Source: DAOTWP01 sp034435675 (GTDB lineage: Bacteria; Chloroflexota; Anaerolineae; Aggregatilineales; Phototrophicaceae). Taken from it: 23,685 bases of DNA. The notes below the pieces were generated by a model. It made no database searches. It had not been told where the DNA came from and saw nothing but the letters and a program-made list of their open reading frames with translations. The stretch spans positions 1 through 23,685 of the forward strand of contig DAOTWP010000327.1 of NCBI GenBank assembly GCA_034435675.1, in the 5' to 3' direction. Positions 17,804 to 23,685 of the stretch are shown here, piece by piece (position 1 is the stretch's first letter; each line of letters begins with the position of its first letter). Both the position numbers and the translations under genes were made by a program.

Positions 17804-18847
17804 ATGCCTCTAGATGAGACGCTGCGCAAAGTTGATTATGATCTGCTGCAAGGCAATCGCCAGCGTGCAGTCCAGCGCCTGACCGGGCTGCTCTGGTATC
17901 GTGCCTATCCAGGAAACCTGCAGGTGCGGCGCAGGCTGGGTGACCTGCACTGGCAGGCAGGCAACATGATTGAAGCCGGGCGCTACTGGTACCTGGAAAG
18001 CGCAAAAACGGCGGAGATGCAAGCCGTCTGTGCACGCTTTGAAACTGCCTGCGGACACCGGGCACAGCGCATCCTACAGCGGCTGCGTTTTCAGGGCGAT
18101 TTGCAGGTGCTGCGCCATGAACACCCCGATGCATTCGCCACCCTGAACAGCCTGATGGAACGCACCTGGATGGAATTTGACTACACCGATGCGTATCCAA
18201 TTCCAGCTATTGATCACGCAGAAGCAAGCCAATCGGGTTACACCCACCACATACTGATTCTGGATGAAAATGGGTGGCTGGGCACTGTGCCGCTGGGATT
18301 AACCCGTCGGTGGAATGCGTTTGACTGCACCCTAACGGTTCTCAGCAGCAGCGAACCCCAACTGGCGGCACTTCAGCAGTCAGAGGCGGCAAGAAATTGG
18401 ACCGTCGTTAGCTATGGCGTTGATTTTAACGATTTTGACCAGGTCGCGTCGATACTGCGCACCGCAGTGGCGCAGCGCAATCTGTTCGACTACGCCCTTG
18501 TCGCAGTGCGCTCCCTGTCACTCCCGGTGTTGTATGCCTTATTTGCCGAACTCACCACGGGTTTGGTAGACCGCATTCTGGACAGCAGTGCAGCCGACCC
18601 AAACAACTTAAAGACCATTCATGACGAGCGTAAAATCCTGATGGCGCTGCTGCCACCTTTCCGTTATCGTGAGATCATCATTGGATTTGTCCTTGAACCT
18701 CAAGGGTCGCGCTGGCTGATTGTTGATGAGATTCAAACGGGTGTCAGTCGAATCGCACGCCACTGTAGCAGACCCGGAAACCGAATGATCCTGGGCACAC
18801 TGCGCCCGTGGGAAGCGCGCCCACTGCCCGTCAACAAAGGGACCTGA
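17804..18847 (+). CDS. DUF6584-like N-terminus fused to an unrecognised domain
   Basis: A 347-residue soluble protein. Residues 1 to about 85 have the DUF6584 pattern: a helical TPR-like unit ('QRAVQRLTGLLWYRAYPGNL', 'RRRLGDLHWQAGN', 'EAGRYWYLE') ending in 'FETACG'. Residues about 110-347 are a mixed alpha/beta region that I do not recognise ('YTHHILILDENGWLGTVPLG', 'DFNDFDQVASILRTAVAQRN', 'RYREIIIGFVLEPQGSRWLI'). No transmembrane segment or catalytic motif is evident. GGAAG (17793-17797) lies 6 nt before the ATG. The stop codon ends 2 nt before the SerA-like start, so translation of the two is probably coupled. Its role in this presumed serine operon is unknown. Confidence 0.75.
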   Translation: MPLDETLRKVDYDLLQGNRQRAVQRLTGLLWYRAYPGNLQVRRRLGDLHWQAGNMIEAGRYWYLESAKTAEMQAVCARFETACGHRAQRILQRLRFQGDLQVLRHEHPDAFATLNSLMERTWMEFDYTDAYPIPAIDHAEASQSGYTHHILILDENGWLGTVPLGLTRRWNAFDCTLTVLSSSEPQLAALQQSEAARNWTVVSYGVDFNDFDQVASILRTAVAQRNLFDYALVAVRSLSLPVLYALFAELTTGLVDRILDSSAADPNNLKTIHDERKILMALLPPFRYREIIIGFVLEPQGSRWLIVDEIQTGVSRIARHCSRPGNRMILGTLRPWEARPLPVNKGT

Positions 18848-18849
18848 CC

Positions 18850-20445
18850 TTGACCACCTTCACCATTCTTGTTGCGACTGACCTGACCGAAGACAGTCTA
18901 CAGGTGCTGCAATCGCTGGACAGCGTGCGCGTGCAGACCGTCACACCGACCCTGCCCGCGCTGCGCCCGGCACTCAAAACAGCGCACGCACTGATCTGCC
19001 GCGATGAAGTGCCGCTGGACGCTGCCCTGCTCAGTGAAGCGCCACACCTGAAAGTGATCGGGCGGGTGGGCGCGGGCACCGCCGGTATTGATATTGAAGC
19101 AGCAACCAAACAGGGCATCATGGTGATGAACACCCCCGGCACAAGTGCGATTGCCGCCGGCGAACACACCGTCATGCTGATGCTGGCGCTGGCGCGCAAA
19201 GTCGTCAGCGCACATACCAGCCTGAAGGAGGGCTGGTGGCTGCTGGATCGCAAGCGCCAGGCAGGTACACAGCTCTACGGCAAGACGCTCGGCATTATCG
19301 GGCTGGGGCGCGTGGGCAAAATCGTTGCGCAGCGCTGCCTCGCCTTTGGCATGTCTGTGCTGGCATTTGACCCTTACATCAGCGAAGAGCAGGTTGGCGA
19401 CCAGCGCATTCAGTTGGTCGGGCTGCGCACGCTGCTTCAACAGAGCGATTTTGTCAGCCTGCATGTGCCGCCCACGCGCGAAACGGCGAACATGGTCAAC
19501 GCCGACTTCCTCCGGCTGATGCAGCCCGGCGCGCGGCTGATTAACACGGCACAGGGTGTCCTGGTGGACGAGCAGGCGCTGGCAGCAGCGCTCAAAGAGG
19601 GCATGCTGGCGGGTGCAGCGGTGGATGTCTACCGCGAGGAACCGCCCTACAACAGTCCGCTGGTCGGGCTGGACAACGTGATTCACACGCCGCATATTGC
19701 CGAAAACACTGTCGAAGCAGCGCAGGATCTGTCTATCCAGATTGTGCAGCAGGTGCTGGACGCCCTGCGCGATGTGGACTACCGTAATATCATCAACATG
19801 CCCTTTGTGCCCGGCATGGACTTCGACGAAGTGCGCCCCTACCTGCGTCTTTCGGAAAACCTGGGCGCGCTGCTGCACGCGCTGGCACGCCATCCGGTGC
19901 GGCGTGTGGCGGTGGAATATCGCGGTGAGGAAGTCAGCGGCATGGTCAAACCGCTGACCGTGGCAATCCTCAAAGGGCTGTTGGCGCCGGTACTGGGTGA
20001 CCATGTCGGTTACATCAACGCGCCGCTGCTGGCAAATGAACGCGGGGTACAGGTGACGCAGGTCAAAGGGCTGAAAACCGGCGACTACGCCAACCTCGTC
20101 TCCTGCCAGGTGACGCTGGAAGACGGTGAAGAAATCATCATGGCAGGCACGCTGCTGGACCGCAAAGAACCGCACATCGTCCAGATCAACCAGTACCGCA
20201 TGAACTTTGTGCCGGAAGGACATCTGCTGCTGATGGGCAGTTATGACAGACCCGGCGTGATCGGCAGCATCGGCACGCTGCTGGCGAACAACAACGTCAA
20301 CATCGCTAGTTGGTACACCGGTCGCGTCACCCCCGGCGGCAGCACGCTCACTGTGCTGATGCTCGACCAGCCCCTGCCCGACCCGGTAATGGACGAACTG
20401 CTCAAGCTGGACTTTGTGCGTCACGCGCATCAGGTCGCGCTGTAG
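18850..20445 (+). CDS. serA: D-3-phosphoglycerate dehydrogenase-like protein with altered active site
   Basis: A 531-residue protein of the long SerA type: a D-2-hydroxyacid dehydrogenase catalytic part with NAD-binding 'GIIGLGRVGKIVAQ', an intervening ASB-like domain (about 320-450) and a C-terminal ACT domain ('GSYDRPGVIGSIGTLLANNN'). SerA oxidises 3-phosphoglycerate, and the ACT domain usually senses serine. H282 ('TPHIAEN') and E264 ('DVYREEPP') of the catalytic set are kept, but the conserved Arg of 'NxARGGxxDE' is Gln (Q235, 'NTAQGVLVDE'). The usual 'VGVDNID' and 'APxxN' substrate loops read 'AGTAGID' and 'TPGTS'. It may therefore be a divergent SerA or a related dehydrogenase. Start TTG 18850 has AAGGGA 7 nt upstream and sits 2 nt after the preceding stop; a GTG at 18808 is less likely. 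Confidence 0.8.
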   Translation: MTTFTILVATDLTEDSLQVLQSLDSVRVQTVTPTLPALRPALKTAHALICRDEVPLDAALLSEAPHLKVIGRVGAGTAGIDIEAATKQGIMVMNTPGTSAIAAGEHTVMLMLALARKVVSAHTSLKEGWWLLDRKRQAGTQLYGKTLGIIGLGRVGKIVAQRCLAFGMSVLAFDPYISEEQVGDQRIQLVGLRTLLQQSDFVSLHVPPTRETANMVNADFLRLMQPGARLINTAQGVLVDEQALAAALKEGMLAGAAVDVYREEPPYNSPLVGLDNVIHTPHIAENTVEAAQDLSIQIVQQVLDALRDVDYRNIINMPFVPGMDFDEVRPYLRLSENLGALLHALARHPVRRVAVEYRGEEVSGMVKPLTVAILKGLLAPVLGDHVGYINAPLLANERGVQVTQVKGLKTGDYANLVSCQVTLEDGEEIIMAGTLLDRKEPHIVQINQYRMNFVPEGHLLLMGSYDRPGVIGSIGTLLANNNVNIASWYTGRVTPGGSTLTVLMLDQPLPDPVMDELLKLDFVRHAHQVAL

Positions 20446-20484
20446 CCAGCGCTCCGTGTGGCTGCCGCACGACAGCGTGCAGTG

Positions 20485-20513
20485 TTGATCTATTCGCATC
20501 CGCCGCCTACAAT
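20485..20513 (+). promoter_or_regulatory. Sigma70-type promoter of the membrane glycosyltransferase gene
   Basis: TTGATC (20485-20490) and TACAAT (20508-20513) are separated by exactly 17 bp. Transcription would start near 20520, about 53 nt before ATG 20573. Confidence 0.65.
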
Positions 20514-20572
20514 CAGCGCGCGCTGCCAGCCAGCACGGTGGCGCAGCACCGATAACCAGAGGGTTAGCTCCT

Positions 20573-21976
20573 ATGCATTTACCGAAAGCGCTGCGCGGGC
20601 GGCGCTGGATCGTTGATCTGCTGTTTCTGCTGGCGCTGGGCATGTTTGCCCTGCTGGGCGTGCCGCTTGCCAGCTTTCATGGTGACGAAGCAATGCTGAT
20701 CTACATGAGCAGCGACTACGCGACCGCGTTTATTGACGGCAACCCCGACGCGCTCAAAGTCACCCCGCCCTACTACATTGATCAGGACAACTGGCTGCGC
20801 ATCCTCAATGGCTCGGTCACGCGCTATGCCATTGGCGTGTCGTGGCATCTGGCAGGCTACACGCGCGAGGCGCTGCCGCCGCGCCCCGGCTGGGACTGGG
20901 GCTTGGACTATGACACCAACGTCGCTACCAACCACCGCCCGCCGAATGCGCTGCTGCATCTCAGCCGGCTGCATTCCGCCCTGTTCTTCGCCGCCAGCAT
21001 CGCCGCCATGTTCGGCATCGGCTGGCAGCTTGGCGCGCCGCTGGGGTCTGCGCGCCCGCTGGCTTATCTCGCCAGTCTGCTCTATGCGCTGCACCCGGCG
21101 CTGCTGCTCAACGCCCGCCGCGCCATGATGGAAGGTCCGGTACTGTGTTTTGGACTGCTGACACTGCTCGTCGCGCTGGTCCTCGTGCGGCGGCTGGACG
21201 GCGCAGACGGGCGCAGGCAGCTAGCGTTGTTTGCGCTGCTGGCGCTGTGCGGCGCATTAACCCTTTCCAGCAAACACAGCGGCGCGTTGTTTGTCGCCGG
21301 GGCATTTGGCGGCGTCTGGGTAGCAGAACTGCTGCGCGCCGTCACTGCCCGGTCAGGGCTGCGCGGAGTCGGGCTGGTGACGCTGGGTCTGGGCAGCAGC
21401 GGGCTGCTGGCGCTGGGGCTGTTTATTGCCCTGTCGCCCGCCCTGTGGAATGACCCGCCGGCACGGCTGGGCGATCTGCTCCAGCAGCGCGCCGGACTGC
21501 TCGATATTCAGGTGGCAGCATACGGCACAGGCGGCATGCCTGCTGCACAGCGGCTGGAACAGCTTGTCGTACAGCCCTTCATCACCCCGGCGCAGCATTT
21601 TGAAGTCGCCCATTGGGCGGATTACCCGCAGATCAGCGCCGAAGTCAGCGCCTATACGGCATCGCCGCTGGCGGGCGTGCAGTTCGGGCTGTTGCTGGGA
21701 CTGCCGCTGACACTGCTGGCAGGCTGGGGGCTGGTCGCGCTGCTGCTGCCGCGTCTGCGTCCCCCTGCGCCGCAGGCAGCCGTGCTGCTCGTCTGGGCAG
21801 GGGGCACATTCGCCGGGCTGCTGGCAAACCCGCTGCCCTGGCAGCGCTACTATCTGCCCTGGATACCGATTACCATTTTGCTGGCGGCATTCGGAGCGCT
21901 GGCGCTGGCGCGCACCTTGGCACAATTTCGTCAAAGAACGCGAACAAAACAGCAGGCTGCGCCGCTTGCCTCTTGA
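20573..21976 (+). CDS. GT-C type membrane glycosyltransferase (PMT/ArnT-like, family 39-like)
   Basis: A 467-residue integral membrane protein with about ten hydrophobic segments. The first helix is followed by 'FHGDEAMLIYMSSDY', which places the acidic pair D38-E39 in the first external loop, as in lipid-phosphate-dependent GT-C enzymes. 'RAMMEGPVL' (E187) resembles the second conserved acidic loop of the PMT family. Such enzymes take a sugar or mannose from a polyprenyl phosphate and attach it to proteins, lipids or glycans outside the membrane; donor and acceptor are unknown here. It is shorter than most PMT enzymes. AGAGGG (20558-20563) lies 9 nt before the ATG. The lipoprotein gene follows after 53 bp on the same strand. 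Confidence 0.75.
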   Translation: MHLPKALRGRRWIVDLLFLLALGMFALLGVPLASFHGDEAMLIYMSSDYATAFIDGNPDALKVTPPYYIDQDNWLRILNGSVTRYAIGVSWHLAGYTREALPPRPGWDWGLDYDTNVATNHRPPNALLHLSRLHSALFFAASIAAMFGIGWQLGAPLGSARPLAYLASLLYALHPALLLNARRAMMEGPVLCFGLLTLLVALVLVRRLDGADGRRQLALFALLALCGALTLSSKHSGALFVAGAFGGVWVAELLRAVTARSGLRGVGLVTLGLGSSGLLALGLFIALSPALWNDPPARLGDLLQQRAGLLDIQVAAYGTGGMPAAQRLEQLVVQPFITPAQHFEVAHWADYPQISAEVSAYTASPLAGVQFGLLLGLPLTLLAGWGLVALLLPRLRPPAPQAAVLLVWAGGTFAGLLANPLPWQRYYLPWIPITILLAAFGALALARTLAQFRQRTRTKQQAAPLAS

Positions 21977-22029
21977 GCCAAATTGCCGCACACTTGGGAT
22001 GTGTTACCCGGATTGAAAGGATTGCCTCC

Positions 22030-22755
22030 ATGCGAACCATCCTGCGGCTGCTGCTGCTTATCCTTCTGTTGACGGCTGCTGCCTGCGGGGGCGACCAGCC
22101 CACCCCCACCGCGACCACCGAACCCGGCGGTCAGGTTGTGCAGCCCACGCCTGACTCGTCTGCGGGCGGTGCGCCCACGCCGGAAAGCGGGCGTGCTACC
22201 CTGCCCCCGGTGGATGATTCCGCTGCGCCGGTGGGCGGCACGGCTGCGGCAGAACAGGCTGCGGCAGATGCGACGGCGACAGCACTGTCACTGCCCCCCA
22301 CATCCACGCCCAATGCCGAAGTCGAAGGCACAGTTGAAGTGAATTCCAGTGCGCTGTTGGCGGAAACGCCGGTCACGACTCCCGACCCGGATGCTGGCAT
22401 CCCCTTCGACGAAATCCTGTTTGAGCAGACTGGCGGACCGGCGGACGAAACCCTCACCGTACAAATCTTCCCTGACGGTCGAGTGGTTGCCAACGGTGTC
22501 GAAGCGCAGGCAGATTCGGAAGCCATCCTCGAACTGGATCGCACGCTCAACGACATTGGCTTCTATAACCTGCCGAACACGTATGCCGCTATTCCGGGGC
22601 GCGCCGACTCGTTCTACTACGGCATCACCGTCACACGGGCGGGCGCAGCGCGGCGTATCAACGCGATTGACACTACCCTGACACCAGAACTGCGCCTGCT
22701 GATTCAGCGCATTCTGGCGCTCGTCCCGGCAGACGCTTCGGCGACCAGCCCGTAA
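22030..22755 (+). CDS. Putative lipoprotein of unknown function
   Basis: A 241-residue protein with a lipoprotein signal: basic MRTILR, a Leu-rich core and a lipobox-like 'TAAAC' with the lipidated Cys at 19, followed by Gly-Gly. Residues about 22-115 are a low-complexity Pro/Thr/Ala/Glu linker, typical of a spacer through the cell envelope. Residues about 125-241 form a small folded domain ('PFDEILFEQTGGPADETLTV', 'IFPDGRVVANG', 'DRTLNDIGFYNLPN') that resembles no family I can name with confidence. ATG 22030 is chosen over readings that run back into the glycosyltransferase gene, because AAAGGA (22016-22021) lies 8 nt upstream and the signal peptide starts there. It probably shares an mRNA with the glycosyltransferase. 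Confidence 0.8.
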   Translation: MRTILRLLLLILLLTAAACGGDQPTPTATTEPGGQVVQPTPDSSAGGAPTPESGRATLPPVDDSAAPVGGTAAAEQAAADATATALSLPPTSTPNAEVEGTVEVNSSALLAETPVTTPDPDAGIPFDEILFEQTGGPADETLTVQIFPDGRVVANGVEAQADSEAILELDRTLNDIGFYNLPNTYAAIPGRADSFYYGITVTRAGAARRINAIDTTLTPELRLLIQRILALVPADASATSP

Positions 22756-22780
22756 AAGCTGCTTCCGTGACGGGCGCGCA

Positions 22781-22820
22781 CCTGTCACAAAAACGCCGCC
22801 TCATTCGTCTCCTGTTACAG
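22781..22820. repeat. Two CCTGTYACA direct repeats 30 bp apart
   Basis: CCTGTCACAA (22781-22790) and CCTGTTACAG (22811-22820) match at 8 of 10 positions and begin exactly 30 bp apart, about three helical turns. The second contains the perfect palindrome CTGTTACAG. They lie upstream of the flavoprotein gene and might be paired binding sites. A chance match is possible. Confidence 0.25.
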
Positions 22821-22834
22821 ACGATCGAAAGACT

Positions 22835-22865
22835 CCGGTGGGACTGCTGCGGCAGTCCCCGCCGG
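22835..22865 (+). promoter_or_regulatory. Stable hairpin just before the flavoprotein ribosome binding site
   Basis: GGGACTGC (22840-22847) pairs with GCAGTCCC (22852-22859) across a TGCG loop. The flanking CCGG (22835-22838) and CCGG (22862-22865) extend the stem beyond a small internal loop. It ends 10 nt before the GAGG of the next gene and has no T-run, so it may influence translation or mRNA stability rather than terminate transcription. Confidence 0.5.
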
Positions 22866-22887
22866 TAGAGACCGTGAGGCGGTAACC

Positions 22888-23685
22888 ATGAACAACACAC
22901 AACCACACACACAAGTTGTCATTTTGGGCGCAGGCTATGCCGGGATGATGACGGCGCTGCGGCTGGCGCAGCACACCGCAAAGCTGCCTGTCAGCATTAC
23001 GCTGGTCAACGGAACCGATACCTTTGTCGAGCGCATCCGGCTGCACCAGGTCGCCGCAGCGCAGCGGATACACCAGCGCCCGATTGCGCGGCTGCTGCGC
23101 GGCACAAACATCCGTTTTGTGCGCGCCTGGGTGACTGCTATTGTCCCACAGAGTCGCGAAATCACGCTCAAGACCGATGCTGACGAGCAAACCCTCAGCT
23201 ATGATTATCTCGTTTACGCGCTGGGCAGCACAGCCGACAAGGACAGTGTACCCGGTGTGCGCCAGCACACGCTGGCAGTGGGCGACCCGGCGGACGCCGC
23301 GCAGATGCGTGAACGCCTGCCGCAGCTTGCCGCTGCGAACGGACAGGTCGTGGTGGTCGGCGGCGGGCTGACCGGCATTGAAGCCGCCAGTGAGCTTGCC
23401 GAGGCGTATCCCGGTCTGCGGGTGCGGCTGCTCACGGCGGGCACCCTCGGCGCGGGCTTGTCCGAACCGGGCAGAGCACATCTGTGCGACGTCTTCGCGC
23501 AGTTCGGTATCAGCGTTGAGGAGCAGTGCCGCATCGAACGGGTAGATGCCGGGGCAGTGCTGACCGCGAACGGAGAGCGCATTGCGTTTGACCTGTGCCT
23601 GTGGGCAGGCTCATTCCGCGCGCTGCCGCTGGCGCAGCAGGCAGGGCTGCCGGTCAACCAGCGCGGGCAGATTCTGGTGGACGCT
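22888..23685 (+). CDS. NDH-2-like FAD-dependent pyridine nucleotide oxidoreductase (C-terminus outside window)
   Basis: 266 codons are open to the end of the window. The protein starts with an FAD-binding Rossmann motif (GAGYAG, 14-19), followed by 'LVNGTDTFVERIRLHQVAA', 'YDYLVYALGSTAD' and a second nucleotide-binding motif GGGLTG (158-163, 'IEAASELAE'). This is the plan of type II NADH dehydrogenases and related flavoproteins, which pass electrons from NAD(P)H to quinones or other acceptors at the membrane. The C-terminal part needed to separate NDH-2 from other Pyr_redox_2 proteins is missing. GAGG (22876-22879) lies 8 nt before the ATG. The gene follows the lipoprotein after 132 bp that contain a hairpin and paired repeats. 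Confidence 0.85.
   Translation, partial: MNNTQPHTQVVILGAGYAGMMTALRLAQHTAKLPVSITLVNGTDTFVERIRLHQVAAAQRIHQRPIARLLRGTNIRFVRAWVTAIVPQSREITLKTDADEQTLSYDYLVYALGSTADKDSVPGVRQHTLAVGDPADAAQMRERLPQLAAANGQVVVVGGGLTGIEAASELAEAYPGLRVRLLTAGTLGAGLSEPGRAHLCDVFAQFGISVEEQCRIERVDAGAVLTANGERIAFDLCLWAGSFRALPLAQQAGLPVNQRGQILVDA

Noticed and set aside
17028..18200. Open frame of 390 codons antisense to the HAD and DUF6584-like genes
   Set aside because: Composition is typical of a shadow frame and it spans two genes with good motifs on the other strand.
18898..20643. Open frame of 581 codons antisense to the SerA-like gene
   Set aside because: The sense strand encodes a clear dehydrogenase with all domains. High GC makes long antisense frames common; the antisense product is rich in His, Gln and Arg and has no family resemblance or ribosome binding site.

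Overview
The window is about 23.7 kb of GC-rich bacterial chromosome with no mobile element, rRNA, tRNA or CRISPR array that I can see. Gene content suggests a Chloroflexota bacterium, probably Anaerolineae-like: a membrane-bound EtfD/EMO-type Fe-S oxidoreductase, a long flotillin, a DinB protein of the Chloroflexota style, a DUF6584-like protein and a lipoprotein rich in Pro/Thr/Ala. This assignment is inference from resemblance, not from a search.

Layout. 1-1085: the 5' part of a DinB-like gene (minus), then a short ORF translationally coupled to an HNH endonuclease (plus). 1161-3343: a promoter and a 696-residue respiratory-type Fe-S oxidoreductase. 3344-3600: a convergent gap with a 17-bp inverted repeat and the rho-independent terminator of the flotillin gene (3601-5454, minus). 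5455-5987: a gene-poor gap holding a decayed copy of the 3' end of an FtsX-type permease. 5988-7298: a membrane-anchored alpha/beta hydrolase. 7365-10173: an ABC ATPase plus FtsX-like permease operon (minus). 10311-11669: hisS (minus), preceded by a leader. 12122-13821: a NYN-LOTUS protein and an alpha/beta hydrolase (minus), the latter divergent from a threonine/serine exporter (13906-15249). 15300-15890: TetR regulator (minus). 16163-20445: SerB-like phosphatase, second HAD phosphatase, DUF6584-like protein and SerA-like dehydrogenase (plus). 20573-22755: GT-C type membrane glycosyltransferase and lipoprotein. 22888-end: an NDH-2-like flavoprotein, cut by the window edge.

The most interesting item is the hisS leader on the minus strand. 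A good sigma70-type promoter (11902-11930) is followed by a 19-codon leader ORF (11794-11853) with two adjacent His codons. The stop codon of that ORF abuts a segment that can form a 10-bp antiterminator helix, mutually exclusive with a rho-independent terminator (11735-11769), and hisS starts 66 nt further on. All parts of a classical ribosome-mediated attenuator are present in the right order, which would let histidyl-tRNA shortage switch on histidyl-tRNA synthetase.

Other points worth attention are a SerA-like enzyme whose conserved active-site Arg is Gln, embedded in a possible serine/threonine metabolism and export neighbourhood; a shared palindromic -10 element that could serve two divergent genes; an FtsX permease lacking its first periplasmic domain together with a remnant of another permease 1.6 kb away; and the coupled small-protein/HNH pair.
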